From positions 31,395,299 to 31,459,298 of the forward strand of contig CM032128.1 of the NCBI GenBank assembly GCA_018894105.1: a stretch of DNA of 64,000 bases, given 5' to 3'. A program made the translations under genes and the position numbers. Of the stretch, positions 51,249 through 63,489 are shown piece by piece. The notes beneath the pieces are model-generated. The model saw only the letters and a list, made by a program, of their open reading frames with translations. It did no database searches and was not told where the DNA came from. Source of the stretch: Jacaranda mimosifolia (lineage: Eukaryota > Streptophyta > Magnoliopsida > Lamiales > Bignoniaceae). The first letter of the stretch is position 1. Each line of letters starts with the position of its first letter.

Positions 51249-52779
51249 GAGGGTGTTTGGCTAATTTTATTTAAAAGGTTTTATAAGCTCTTACATTATA
51301 TAAAATATTTTTAAAATTTTTAGTTAGATTTTTTTAAAAAAAATATAAGTTCGTAAAGTGTTTGAATAAAATAATATCTTAGACCTTAAAGCTTATAAGA
51401 TGTTAGTAATAATATTTTTATAATTATTATGATAAAATTATATTAGCTTGTTGAGATTTTCAAAATAAGTTAGACGCTTCATACTTTTCTAAAAAGAGCT
51501 TATAGGCTCAGAATATCTTATTTTATGAGCTTATAAGCTCTTTTAAAAAAAAAAAACTAAATACTTTTTCATATTTTATAAATTTTTAAATATTTTATAA
51601 GATATTTTGAAAAATTTATAAGCTCACCCAAACACCTAGGGGCGTTAAAAAAAAATCGAAACTGATCGAACCGACCGAAAATCGAATTGAACCGAACTAG
51701 GTTCGGTTTGGTTTTTCATTTTAAAAAAATTCAGTTTTTGATTTTTTTATTCGGTTAACCAAAACCAAACCGAAAAACCAAAAAAATCGGATCGGTTCGG
51801 TTCGGTTCTGATTGAATCCTATTCGGCTATTCCTGTGGTAGTACTAGTAGTATATTGTATCTGCTAACCAATAAATTTTTTATCTATATTATTATAAAAA
51901 TAAAGACCATTTTGTATCTAAAATAGAAGTTATTTTTGTTTATTTACATAATTTGTCCTTTTAATTATTTCAACAACAAAAATTGACAATACAATTGAAG
52001 GATAAATTTGAGAATTCAACATAAAAAAGATAGTTTGGATATAAATTTTATCAATATTTCATAATTATCTGTTAGAAATGACGATTTAGTAAGGTTATAA
52101 TTGTATTTTTACAAAATGTACAAATCCGCAATCTATATTATGATGTCATTGGATCAATTAACTATTTAACTTTAGTAGATTGAGTTTAAGATTTAATTCG
52201 CTATTTGATCTTAGTAGTTAAAGTTTGAATATACAAAAATCACGTGTATCTGCCTTGGCGATTATAAGCTAGCAATTTTAGCATACTCAATGTGTATACT
52301 AAAATTTTTATAACATAAAATAATTAAAATATTTATTTATCTTCTTAAATTTATAATATTTTAAATGTATTTGTTTAGAATAGATAAATTATAATTTTAT
52401 CAAAACAATTATTTTCAATATAGAAAAAATAATAATCTAAATCAATTTTTTCACCTAAAAACAAATATTTTTATCAAATAATTTTTTTGGTACTAAAAGA
52501 ATAAGTTACCCAATTCAAAATTTTAATTAAACTAACTTACTTTTGTCAAACAAACTTTCACAACACTTTCTTATTAAAAAAAAAGATTTTTTTTTTTTTT
52601 TTTCTAATTTGGTTTCGATTTTAACCGAAATCGAAAAAACCGAAAAAAATCAAACCGAACTCAACACTGTTCAGTTCGATTTCGGTTCTGCATTTAAAAA
52701 AATCAAAATTTTTGATTAATCGATCAAATCGATCTATTTGATCGATTAAAACTGAATGTACAACCCTACAAACACCCTT
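51249..52779. mobile_element. Tourist-like (PIF/Harbinger) MITE, split by a nested insertion
   Basis: Left end GAGGGTGTTTGGCTAATTTT at 51249, preceded by TTA. The right end ACCCAAACACC...CTT closes at 52779, followed by TTA (52780-52782). The 3-bp TTA duplication and GAGGGTGTTTGG termini match the intact copy at 58759-59142. Taking out the nested element (51637-52768 plus one copy of its 8-bp duplication) leaves about 391 bp, close to the 384 bp of that copy. Confidence 0.85.
51637..52768. mobile_element. hAT-like element nested in the MITE terminus, 1132 bp
   Basis: Flanked by a perfect 8-bp direct repeat CAAACACC (51629-51636 and 52769-52776), which is itself part of the MITE terminal repeat. 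Left end TAGGGGCGTT, inverted right end TAGGGTTGTA. Subterminal tracts rich in CGAACCGA / TTCGGTT words face each other. The internal kilobase is AT-rich with no transposase recognised. Confidence 0.82.
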
Positions 52780-53072
52780 TTAATAATGTACTTTTTGGCT
52801 TAATCCTTCAATATTATTAGCACAATCTGCAAACATTGCCGACTGTGAAGTGGCAGAGCTAGGTACATAAAAAGGTGCTGAGGCCACGGAAAATTTTCAC
52901 ACACAACACACACCAAAATTTCTTGTTGTTAGCCAAAGTGAAACTCTAAACTCTAGAAACCACCAAAGTTCAAGAGCCCTCCACAAATTCTTCCCTAAGA
53001 AATCGTTACAAGTTTCGTAATTTCACATGATTTTATCCAGGTAACAAGAAGAGTGTTGAAGAAAACCTGGAA

Positions 53073-55145
53073 ATGGGCCCATCTCAATCGCTGTTCTTTC
53101 TCATTCTAACTCTCGGTTCCATTCTCGGCTCCTCCGATGACTACTCAACCCTGGTGTTCAAGGGCTGCGCTGATCAGGAATTCCAAGATTTCAATGGGAT
53201 TTACAAGCAAACATTGACGAATCTCCTCGACACTTTAATCGCTCAATCTTCCACGACAAAATTCTACAAAACAACTTCTGGCGGCGGATCGTCATCCTCC
53301 ATTTTCGGGCTCTTCCAATGCAGAGGCGATCTCTCGAGCGACGACTGCAGCAGTTGCGTGAAGAGAACTCCAGGCCTGGCGCAGAAGCTGTGCGGGCAAG
53401 CGATTGCTGCGAGAGTTCAGCTGAATGGTTGTTATTTGAGGTATGAGATTTCTGGTTTCAGGCAGGTGAGTGGGACCGAGTTGCTGTACAAGATTTGTGG
53501 GTCAACTCGGGCGAGTGGGGCTGGGTTTGGGGACAGGCTGGATTTGGCGTTGGGGGAAGTAGTCAAAGGCGTGGGAAGTGGGAACAGTGGGTTCTATGCA
53601 GGTGCGTACGAGTCGGTGTACGTGTTGGGTCAGTGTGAAGGTGATTTAAGCGGTGGGGACTGTGTGAACTGTGTGAAAAGTGCAACAGAGAGGGCTAAGG
53701 CTGAATGTGCTAGCTCAATTTCAGCACAAATACATCTCCAAGAATGCTACATCAGCTACACCTATTATCCCAGTGGTGTTCCCAGCAACCAGCAATCACT
53801 TTCATCATCAGGTAAAAAAAAAAATATATTGAAAGAACAGGGGGGTTCCTCCATGATTATACAGTTTTGCCTTTTTTTTTTTTTCCTTTTAAATATGAGT
53901 TTGGAAAATATTCTTCTTATGAAAAAATTCTCTGAGTTGCGTCTGATTTTAAAATTTGAAACCACGAAATTGTTGGGGGCTAGCGAAAATTCTTACATAG
54001 TATATGAAGAAAAAGAGATGTAAATATTGAGAAAGAATTGAAAATAAATAGTTATGGTAATGATTATGGTATAAAATAGTCTTATATGTCATTTTTTTCA
54101 GTCAATATTCGGGGAAAATGAGATAAATATTATGAAAGAATTTAAAATAAGTGGTTATGGTTATTACTAAAGTTTGAAATATTTATAGATGTCATTTGAT
54201 AAGTGAGTCTTGATGGACATGGACTTAAGTTCTTTTATGTGTTTAATTCAATTACTGCAACATGTCATGTTGTGGCTTACTTCACGACCTGAATAAAAGG
54301 ACGTAGATCTCAGGATTCCATTACAATATTTATCTTCATTAGGGCATATTTAAAATCATCCATGTTGGGTTTCTTGTTAAGAAGTTTTAGTACTTGGTTT
54401 GACATTGAGACTTTAATGTTAATAGTATTGAGTAGTACATAGAATTTAATGTAACATGAGATGATTGGATGTTTTTGTCTATGATTTCCCAGTATGTGCA
54501 TGGAATGAGGGGTGCAGTTGAGTTGAGTTGAGTTGAGTCGAGTTTGGACGAAATTTCGAGTTCGAGCTCGAAATATATATATATATTAGGCTCGAGCTCA
54601 ATGAACCTAAAAATTTAAACTTGAACTCGACTCGATTCGACTCGAATTAATAAATGATTTGTAGAAAATTATAGGCTTAAGTTCTAACTCGAAATAGAAA
54701 AATAGTAATATAATATATATTTATTAATAAAGTTAAAAAAAATATTTAATTATAGCTCGGGAGTGTCGGACTTAGATACAGACGGTTCGAGATCGGCTCG
54801 AATTAAAGTTCGAGCTCAATTCAGCTTGACTTAAGCTCGAACTGTTTCAAGCTCGAATTGAGCTAGCTCGAGCTCGGCTCGACTCGACTCGACTCATTTG
54901 CACCTCTACATGGAATGAGTCGGGGGGACCTCATCTTTCCAAAAATGAATATTACATTATTGTCAAGATTTTTTAATTTTCTGTCGGGGGTGTTTTGATT
55001 GGCTTCAGGGACAGGGAGGAATACAGAGAAGACGATTGCTATTGTGCTGGGAGGGCTTGTGGGTGTGGCGCTTGTAATGGCTTGTTTGTTGTTCACAAAA
55101 TCAGTTTTCAAGAAAAAAACACATACTTACAAGTATGGTGGATAG
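53073..55145 (+). CDS. PDLP: Plasmodesmata-located protein (DUF26 / cysteine-rich repeat), 291 aa
   Basis: Two exons, 53073-53811 and 55009-55145, join in phase (Gly codon split 1+2) to give 291 residues, the usual PDLP length. An N-terminal signal peptide spans residues 1 to about 20. Two DUF26 modules carry the C-x8-C-x2-C signature at residues 83/92/95 and 188/197/200. A Ser-rich linker, a single membrane span (about 255-275, IAIVLGGLVGVALVMACLLF) and a short basic cytoplasmic tail ending in KYGG follow. There is no kinase domain, which separates it from DUF26 receptor kinases. PDLPs sit in the plasmodesmal plasma membrane and regulate cell-to-cell trafficking via callose. Reading through the donor at 53812 gives a false longer frame. 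A hAT-like element lies in the intron. Confidence 0.94.
54507..54909. mobile_element. hAT-like MITE in the PDLP intron, 403 bp
   Basis: Perfect 8-bp duplication CATGGAAT (54499-54506 and 54910-54917). Ends GAGGGGTGCAGTTGAG and, inverted, TAGAGGTGCAAATGAG. Subterminal GAGTTGAGTTGAG / GAGTCGAGTCGAG runs and AGCTCGAG words pair across the element, so it can fold back almost end to end. Non-coding. Confidence 0.85.
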
Positions 55146-57871
55146 AGCCATAGAGGTTTGTCTTATCTTAGCAATCCAAACATTTCTTCAACTTGTTAAT
55201 ATTGACACTCGGAATTAAAGTTTTACCCTGATATTGTTTCTGGCAGGGTATATGGTCATGGATTGCTAGACAAAACTGCAGACATTTTGAGGTGGCTTTA
55301 GATAAGAAAAAGTATAAGTATAAACAAAATTTGCATTGGGGGTGTAAAGAGGGAAGATTTACTTCACTTTGTCTTAGATGTAAAATTTCCTTCTTATCCA
55401 AGTTTTTCTATTGTATTTCTTTTTATTTATTTATTTTTCTTTTTCTCTCTTTTTGGGGTTGAATCTTGAGAGCTGTCTATTTCAGAAGAAAGGTAGGAGG
55501 CATTAGTGTTAAAATTGGTCCTTTATGTTAGTGACATGAATGTATATCCACAATTTAACAACTAATACATATCAATATATGATTGTGTAGTTGCTTTATC
55601 AAAGTACCCGAGTTCACTTTACACCATGAAAAAGCATATGAATTTTGTCTCTTCATTCTTCACATTTTAAAAGCAGCGAAATTCCCCTTATTTTGGGGTC
55701 CAAGTCTACAGGCATATGGATACCTAGAGCTTGACCAGTCTACTTCTTAAGCAGCTGCATAATGCTTTACCCTTTTTAGGTGAAAAAAGGAAAAGCATTT
55801 CATTTCAAGTATCTAGAAACAGCAGTTACATTTCCTTTTCATGTGGAAAATAAGGTAATAATCCGAGCTTTGGCAATTAAGCAAATTTGGATGTTATAAT
55901 AATCTGGATTTTGAAAACAATACAGATGAAGTGTTTCAATAAAACAGAGAATAATGTCTCAAACATGCTCAAACGTAGCAAGATTAATTTTCTGATACTT
56001 ATCCTTTTCATCATATAAGATAAGACTTTCTGAGAATCATATCAATTGGGATATTCTACGGAATCTGAAGTCATTTCTTACACTAGAGCCCAGAGGGGCC
56101 CACTCTTTTCCTTTTATTTACATACTAAAACTCGACTTCTGCAAGGAGGCAAAAAGAAGCTAAGATTTGGAAAAGGAAACCCAAAATTCTGGGACCTCTG
56201 TTTTAGAACTTGTTTAGGAAGTTGCACAACAGTCGCAGCTGAGCAGTTCTGACTGAGCAAAAACTGGGGGATTGGAAAATAACAGACTACAATATGATTA
56301 ACATTTTAGCATAGGATCCCTCAGTAGAATACAAGTTTTATATGATCATTCAGCAGAGACACACACACATACACCCCAACACAGGGGGGGGGGGGAGGGG
56401 TTGGTTGATTTTCTATTTTCTAACAAATTATTAGGTGAACTTCAAAGACTTAAGAAGGAATCAATAATCAGTTCAAAGATTTCAAAATAGATGTCATGTA
56501 TAATAAAAGAAAGGAAAATGACTTTGAACATCTTGCACACTTGCTTACTATAGGTAAGTTACCTATATACACCGAAATTTTGTTTATTTTTACCTTACTA
56601 AGATCTAAAATTCAATCGACAAACAATACTTGAAATATATGCAATCTGATGCCCAGCAACTAAACAAATCCAACAATGGTCAGGTTAACAAAGGCTGCTA
56701 CTGAATGATTGCACAGGTCAAAATTTGGGAAGCATATAGCGGGTTGATTGTAATCTTCAAAACAAGTTACTGCACCTGCTTATGGAGAAAAACATCATAT
56801 ATTCTTTTCCTTTAAACATTTAAGTAGAAAAATAAAGGCCCATGTCTATTACTATTCTATCTCCTTGAGAGATTTTCAAGACAATCTTTCAGATGCACAA
56901 TGTCCTTTGCTGCGACATCCTGTATATCATATCTGAAACTCATGATTTCCACTCCAGTTCTCAACTAGGATTTCATTATTGGTATGTGAAAACAGCACAT
57001 AGTAAGTGGTATGAAGAGTTCGAAGGGGAGGGAGTGGGGAAGAGAGATTTCCTGCTGAACATATTATTAGAAGACAATACGCCCTCATGAAAGGCCAATT
57101 AGTTTTCTCCTGTTAGAATGATGAAGTGAAGGTGTGAACACATTCACTTCATTGGCTAATCCATCACATTGATCGTCGCAGGAGAAACAACAAATGGATT
57201 ATCAGAAGTGTTACACCAAATAATAGTAGGATTCTTGATTATTCATAGCTCCATCAAATTATAATTGGTCATAGCAACATGCAGTAATTTATTGTGCAAA
57301 TAACTTCATTACCTACAAACTCGTGTATCAAAAATCCCTTGCCAAGAGTGGAAGAGAGTAAAATTAGCACCTCTCAGTCTCTCACAACTGTCCCTGAAGC
57401 CATCGAACAGTAGTAGGACATTTTACCTTTTCAAAAGTTATATTAATTGTATTTTCCACCCTTTTGACATCAGAATCCAATTCAATCAAATTCCATACCA
57501 GGCAAATTCTAAGCAGCTCGCAATCCAGGGCAAACCAAGTTAACAAGCCAACAAGACACATTTAAATTCACACCAATAAGCACTAGTCCTATCAATTCTA
57601 ATATTCAAAAATTAAATGAATAGAAAACAATCTCACGCGAGCATGGCAGTTGGCACTAATTTCAGATCCAAACTTAACCAAAAATTAAATTTAAAACCAT
57701 TGTAACCTTAAAACATAATTATGATTTTTCACAGTACAGCCAAGGAGAATTCAAAACCCCCCAGAAATTCATAACCATATAACTACCTTTTTCTAAAGAA
57801 AAAGACAATCGGTTGCTGCACTCAAATCCATCTGACCTGAAAGCCAAGGCCAAACTATTTAGGATGTAAAA
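55146..57871. other. Intergenic; no gene recognised
   Basis: The left part is the 3' flank of the PDLP gene. A G-run followed by AGGGG lies at about 56384-56401. No open frame shows a recognisable domain. The right part is the 3' flank of TOM9-2 on the minus strand. Confidence 0.5.
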
Positions 57872-58141
57872 TTACTTGGGGGAGCCAAGCAAGCTAGCCT
57901 GCTGCAACTCGAGCTCGTTGAGCTGCTGTTCACGGTCCATTTCGATAATCAGCGGCACGACGAGCACCAGGAATGTGGTGCCGACAATCCAGGCCGCTTT
58001 TCCGGTGCTCTTGAGGAGTTTCTTGGTGACGAAGGCGGTATCGGCGGCCGCTTTCTTGCCACGGTACACGATGGGGGACTCTGAAACACGGGAGAGGATC
58101 CCACCGTCCGACGGCGATGCTCCGCTTCTTCTGGAAGACAT
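57872..58141 (-). CDS. TOM9-2: Mitochondrial import receptor subunit TOM9-2 (plant TOM22)
   Basis: Single-exon gene of 89 codons. It is the plant-type shortened TOM22, which lacks the acidic cytosolic receptor domain of fungal and animal TOM22. It is anchored in the mitochondrial outer membrane as a core TOM complex subunit. A Ser/Arg-rich N-terminus precedes RGKKAAADTAFVTKKLLKST, the conserved GKAAWIVGTTFLVLVVPLII membrane span (about residues 47-66) and the intermembrane-space tail EMDREQQLNELELQQASLLG. Length and motif order match the family. Start is the ATG at 58139-58141; the stop is TAA at 57872. The antisense open frame over the same bases is a shadow. Confidence 0.96.
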   Translation of the reverse strand: MSSRRSGASPSDGGILSRVSESPIVYRGKKAAADTAFVTKKLLKSTGKAAWIVGTTFLVLVVPLIIEMDREQQLNELELQQASLLGSPK

Positions 58142-58755
58142 TCTGGTGAAGTACTAAAGCACGGGCTGGGAGAGGAGAGGACGGAGTTTCTAGGGTTCTA
58201 CGTGGATAGCGTTTGAAGGATCCTTTAAGGCATAAAAAGGAAAATGAAGAAAGGGTTAATTCAGGGTAGAATGTGGAAATTTCTATAATATTAAACCCCT
58301 ATAGGGCAATATTCAGTTAATTACTTAATAAGTTTATTTACATTTTTATTTTATTTTACCAATGAGTTTAATTACATTAAAATCTCTTTTGGTTGAAGCA
58401 AAAATAATGAATAACAAATGCTTGCTTATTTGAGTATTAATAAATTATATTTTCCATTTGGAATAGTATTTGAAAGCAAGCTAAATATATAAAAATATAA
58501 AATTCTTTTAAAATATAATTTAAATTCATATAACCTTTGAAGCACAAAATCCAAAGAAATACTTTTATTTATCATATTTAAATATAATGTTATTATTTTC
58601 TTAGTTGTATAAGAAATTTTCAATTTTCACAGGCTTTCCTAGTAAAAAGAATGAATTATCTTAAATTAAAATAAATAATTATTTCGATGAAAGTTGTCTT
58701 GTATTTTATCTTTTCTTTTTTATTACATATAATTCCCAATAAGATATTAATTTAC
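58142..58755. other. Promoter side of TOM9-2 and AT-rich spacer
   Basis: Near 58187-58198 the minus strand has a GAACCCTAG word close to the expected transcription start. The rest is AT-rich with nothing recognised. Confidence 0.4.
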
Positions 58756-58758
58756 TTA

Positions 58759-59142
58759 GAGGGTGTTTGGTTAAACTTATTTAAAACAGCTCCTATATCT
58801 TATAAGATGCTTATAAAATATTTTTGGAACTTATAAGATGTTAGATCTTATTTTTAAAATAAGTTATTGACGTATTTAGATAAAATAAGATTTTGGAGTT
58901 TATAAGATATTAATAATGTCAATATTATAATTAAAATGGTTAAAAATAAAACGAACTTGTTAAGATCTTAAGTTAGAATCTCCCTTTTTTTTTTAAAGAT
59001 TTTATAAGCTTAAAACATCTTATTTTATAATCTTATAAGCTATTTTTTTTTTAAATTACTAAACACTTTTTATCAACTTAAAAATTCTTAAACATCTTAT
59101 AATATATTTTTGTGGAGCTTATAAACTCACCCAAACACCCTC
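58759..59142. mobile_element. Tourist-like (PIF/Harbinger) MITE, 384 bp
   Basis: Ends GAGGGTGTTTGGTTAAAC and, inverted, GAGGGTGTTTGGGTGAG, flanked by TTA on both sides (58756-58758 and 59143-59145). The interior is AT-rich with TTATAAG/CTTATAA words in inverted pairs. Same family as the interrupted copy at 51249-52779. Confidence 0.87.
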
Positions 59143-59145
59143 TTA

Positions 59146-60150
59146 TTCCTTATTATTTTGTCCATCAAAGACACATGTATAAAAATTGATGAAATTTGTT
59201 TTTGTGAATCATTAAATCTATAAATGATAATTATGTCTATTATGAATATTTTTTAAAAAGGAAAAAAAAAATGTATTTGTCTTCTTGATTTGTCAACCTT
59301 CCATTAAAATAAACCATATATTTATCTTGTTGCTTCTTTTTATCTTTTTAACAAATTGTATATTTATTGTATGATGGGGATGACTATATTAATTGCCAAA
59401 TATGAAAGCTGAGACTCACTAAATATAAATTAAAGAGGAAGTTTTATCTTAAAAAATTTATGCTGCGCATTGAAGAAGAAAGAAAAAATTCTCAATTCTA
59501 AATAATTTTGTACAATTTTTATTTAAGAAATTCTGTGCACATATTAGTTTATTGATGAACTTAAAAATATTTCAACTTATGTGAGCAGATATATATATAT
59601 ATATATTATCAACCTTGTAGATATTGTGATGATAAAGAATTTTGTTATGTTTTATTAATATCGATATATTATGATTTGGTGAAAAAAAATCTCTAACCAT
59701 AATTACAAACACATACTAAATACATTTCAACACAAACAACAAAAATGTGACAAATATTCGTAATTATAATTAATTTAATTTATTCATGACGTGGAGTATA
59801 TATCTATACTACCAACAAAACGTTTACCCTCTTTTGATATGTTTTTAAATGCTTTGCCTAAAATATCATCACTTTTTAGAATTTTTTTTTCCAATAATTA
59901 GAAATTATATAATAACCATCACTTATAAATCATATATTTTATGCTTACAAGCACTATTTTATCATAACTTTTTAATTTTTATTTAAAAATAATATAAATA
60001 TAACAAATAAAATAAAATTAAAATTATACCAAAATAAATAAATATTACTATTATATAAAAAATATAATAAAATTTTAAATTTATAAATCAAATGTGCCAA
60101 ATCGCTGCTTAATAATTAAATATCTTATATATTATTCAAATTGGACTCTG
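59146..60150. other. AT-rich spacer
   Basis: No gene or clear element recognised; a (TA)n run lies at about 59590-59606. Confidence 0.5.
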
Positions 60151-60157
60151 ATCTAGT

Positions 60158-60300
60158 GTGGGCCGTGCTACGTAGCCCATCAAGGATATTGGAAACTGCA
60201 TGCGGAAGGGCCCACTATTCGGCCCTTAATCCACCCCACAGTCTATCGCAAGTCTTTCGTGCTCTGCATAGCCGCTTCCGATTACAAATAAAACCCTAAA
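60158..60300 (+). promoter_or_regulatory. Site II and telo-box motifs of the PRP39 promoter
   Basis: TGGGCC at 60159-60164, AGCCCA at 60174-60179 and GGGCCCA at 60208-60214 are site II-type words. AAACCCTAA at 60291-60299 is a telo-box at the probable transcript start. The combination is typical of constitutively expressed plant genes. Confidence 0.6.
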
Positions 60301-60440
60301 TTTCCAAATTTCTCCCCTTTCCTTTCTCCTCGAGTGAAAACCCCCAAGTACGAAAACCTCTTCTCTGAGAAAGAAACAAAAATCAGAGTTTGCTTCTGGA
60401 AAGTTCGGCGATTCCTCGGCGTCCTCTCTGTCGTTGTCAG
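60290..60440 (+). other. Probable non-coding first exon of PRP39
   Basis: A GC-richer stretch after the telo-box ends at TTGTCAG/GTATATG, a good donor, with no start codon that opens into the PRP39 frame. The leader intron would run to an acceptor just before 61711. Confidence 0.5.
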
Positions 60441-61710
60441 GTATATGAAATGTTTTCGTTTTCCATTCTTCATTTTATGTATGGTTCGCTGGATTATGCC
60501 TATTTCCTTGTTGCAGTTATGGGGGCAGTTCTTGTAAATAGTATCGGTTTTCTTCTATTAGCTGTAGTAATTGTTCCTAATTGACATGGTTTTTCTTGTG
60601 TGGTATATGTGCTTTTGTTGTGGCAATTATGTGGTCCAGGGTTCTATACCGCGAAACCCTAATTATGCAGCATGTTTATAGTTTACTGATTTTGTCGTAA
60701 TCTACTTGGTTTGTTGACAAATCAATTGAGTTTATTGAGACCACTTCTTGGGAATTTGTTGGGAAGCACTATTAATTGAGCTAAGAGCGTAGTTGGGATA
60801 TTTTGCCTTTTGGGCCAGTTAGTATAAAATTTGAAGTTCAGCATTGCATTTCTTAGTTGTTTGGTGTTCCGGAAAGAGATCTATTGAGCAATATTGTATC
60901 GTGTTGGACATGTGGTGGGCACTGTAGCATACGTTCAACACACCACTCTATGTCCCACAAATTGAGCAAAATAAAGAAACTTATGAGATCTGTGATGTTT
61001 CGGACAAGTGGGGTCTTTTGTCATATACTTTAGAAAGTATCCGAGCTGTAAAAGAATTAATTGAAAAATCTTAAAAAATTGAAATTACTTAAAAATGTGA
61101 TGGGTCATTCAAAATCACTTTCTCTTCACATTTTCTATGAAAGTAAAATTGCTTTTCCTCCTCGGAATACATAGTATGAGAATGATACGAGTAAAATTTT
61201 ACAATCATTGATATGAATATCTTTTTATTTACACTCGCACTGTATTTAAAATTTGTTACCAATTGTGTATATGGATGAGTATATGTATTGCAATGTTGCC
61301 TGGTTCGTGTCGCATTGTGGCCATGTCCTTGACATGGTTCATAGACTAGTACTGAATTAGCCAAAGGCACAACCTGATTAGGATTATAATTATTTGTTTT
61401 ACTATAATTGTGTGCTCCATTGATTGTCTCAAGTTTAAACAATAATATATCAATATATTATTCGTATCGTAAATTTATTTTGACGAGGTAAGCGACATCA
61501 AGGCATAATGTTGTGAACGTGGTAATATTGATTTACATTGGCTTCAATTGTTCTGTTATTGGAAATCAGCAGAGAAATTATTCCGGGATTGTGTACAGTA
61601 CTCATGCATTAATTTTTATGCCTACGTCAAATGTTTTTTCTGCTTGATGTGTAATTCCTTTGACTGGTACTGCTTGTAATACAGTTCTTGGTAGGTACCC
61701 CATTGTCATT

Positions 61711-63487
61711 ATGGGAGACAGTGAGACCATTATGGCGCAAACATCTGCTGTAGTTTACAATGATGCAAGTGTCGCTGCTGCTTCTGATGCTTGTGGTTCC
61801 ATTACCCCAGCTACTGAGAATGTGGCTGGTCCTGTTTCTGCTTCTGCTGATATCTCCAATACAGGAGAAGCAGTTTCTTCAGCTGGCAGTATAAATGCAG
61901 CTGATTCAGTGGCTCATGGTTCCAATGTAGATGCTGGCAATACATATGCCGCCCAGCAAGAAACCCCTGCTGTAATGGCATATGGTGGTGATCAAAATTT
62001 TGCTGGTCTTGCGAACACTTCTTCAAATTCAACTCAGATTGCTGCTTATGATTCTTCACTGAATGTTAATGGTGTTAGCGAAGCAGGAGATGGAGCAACA
62101 GCCAATATTACAGAAAATGGGGTTGCTCCAGCTGATGGTATTGGATCTGCTGCCTTGCATCAGCCTCTGGATGGTTCTGGTATTTATTCTATTATTCTTT
62201 AGACGCATATTGATTGAGGGTAGCTTTTGCATTTCAATCATCTGATTTGCATGTGCCATGGGCTGTTGAATGTAAATGAACACCTCAAAGCTGCCATGCT
62301 TTCCTGTACCCTTTGACATGACAAGGTCGCCACTGGTCATGTGACCATGCCAACCAATTGAAGTCATAGTTTTGAAATTTCACTGGAGAAGTCCATACAC
62401 TACTTATGGCGGTGTACTTTGATAAGAACTTCTATTTAGACATGAATGCATGTAGTAAGAGCTAAATAATTGGAAAAAACATCATTTATTTCTGCAAACA
62501 TGTTGCATTTTAATGAATATTTTTTAGTTTAGTTTCTCTTGAAATTCTTTCATAACAACATGCATAGGTATATATGGTCACTATATTATGTTTTTCCTCC
62601 TTAATGCATTTGTTTTTGACTTGTATGTTACCTTGTTATATGGCTTAAAGATGATGAGATGATGAGAAAGGCGATACATGCAAATTCCGCATAAAGTTTA
62701 GATAAAAATGAAAGTTATCGTGAATTGCTGTTAATTTGGTTTAATGGAAATTGGAGAGGGATTTTTTAATGCATGTGTGAAAAAACTGATGTTTAACCTG
62801 GTAAGTTTGTATTTACTTTTCTTTTAATGGTTGAGTGAAACCAACACCTTTTTCATTGGAATGCTGAATCCCTTGCTGAAACATTTTATGGCAGGCCTTA
62901 GTGCAGAAGAAGAAAGATTATGGAGTATTGTGACGGCTAATTCTTTGGACTTCAATGCCTGGACTGCCTTAATTGAAGAAACGGAGAGAATGTCAGAGGT
63001 ATGCCTGATTGATTCAAATTTGGCTTATCTGCTTTCTAAGTTTTGTTTTCTAATGGTACAAACTTGGAGCTTGAACATTGTTATGATGCTTTCTGATTTG
63101 ATTAATTGAGGTGCAAGAACCACTCTATTAACATGCTACTTGTCTTTTATACTGCCTTCTTAGGATTGGTTTTAGGGGACTCTCCTTGTTATTTTTTATT
63201 CTTCATTGGTGGAAATCAATTGAAACTAACTTGCTTATTCTTTTTGTCCTTTTCTAGGCCAACGCTTTGAAAATTAGAAAAGTTTATGATTCTTTTTTGG
63301 CCGAATTTCCTCTTTGCTATGGTTACTGGAAGAAGTATGCTGATCATGAGGCACGCCTCAGCTCAATGGACAAAGTTGCGGAGGTTTATGAACGTGCTGT
63401 TCAAGGAGTTACCTATTCCGTGGACATGTGGCTGCATTATTGTGTTTTTGCTATTGGCACTTACGGAGATCCTGAAACTATCAGAAG
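61711..63487 (+). CDS. PRP39: Pre-mRNA-processing factor 39 (PRP39), 5' part
   Basis: Coding exons seen are 61711-62179, 62895-62998 and 63258-63487, with matching phases. The last ends at AGAAG/GTAATT and the rest of the gene lies beyond the right edge. The first ~156 residues are a low-complexity Ala/Ser/Asn/Gly region starting [21 protein letters not shown] repeats follow: [20 protein letters not shown], then [20 protein letters not shown] and [20 protein letters not shown]. This is the start of the HAT-repeat solenoid of PRP39, a U1 snRNP-associated splicing factor acting at 5' splice-site recognition in the nucleus. Plants also have PRP39-like paralogues; which one this is cannot be told from the N-terminus. 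The in-frame upstream codons (61660-61710) are probably leader. Confidence 0.9.
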
Positions 63488-63489
63488 GT

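Noticed and set aside
53812..54023. Longer PDLP reading frame through to 54023
   Set aside because: The splice donor at 53812 and the in-phase exon at 55009 supply the membrane span and tail expected of the family; the read-through is intron.
57876..58157. Plus-strand 93-aa frame
   Set aside because: Antisense shadow of the TOM9-2 coding exon.
61811..62367. Minus-strand open frames opposite PRP39 exon 1
   Set aside because: Antisense shadows of the low-complexity N-terminal exon, which has the correct splice phases on the plus strand.
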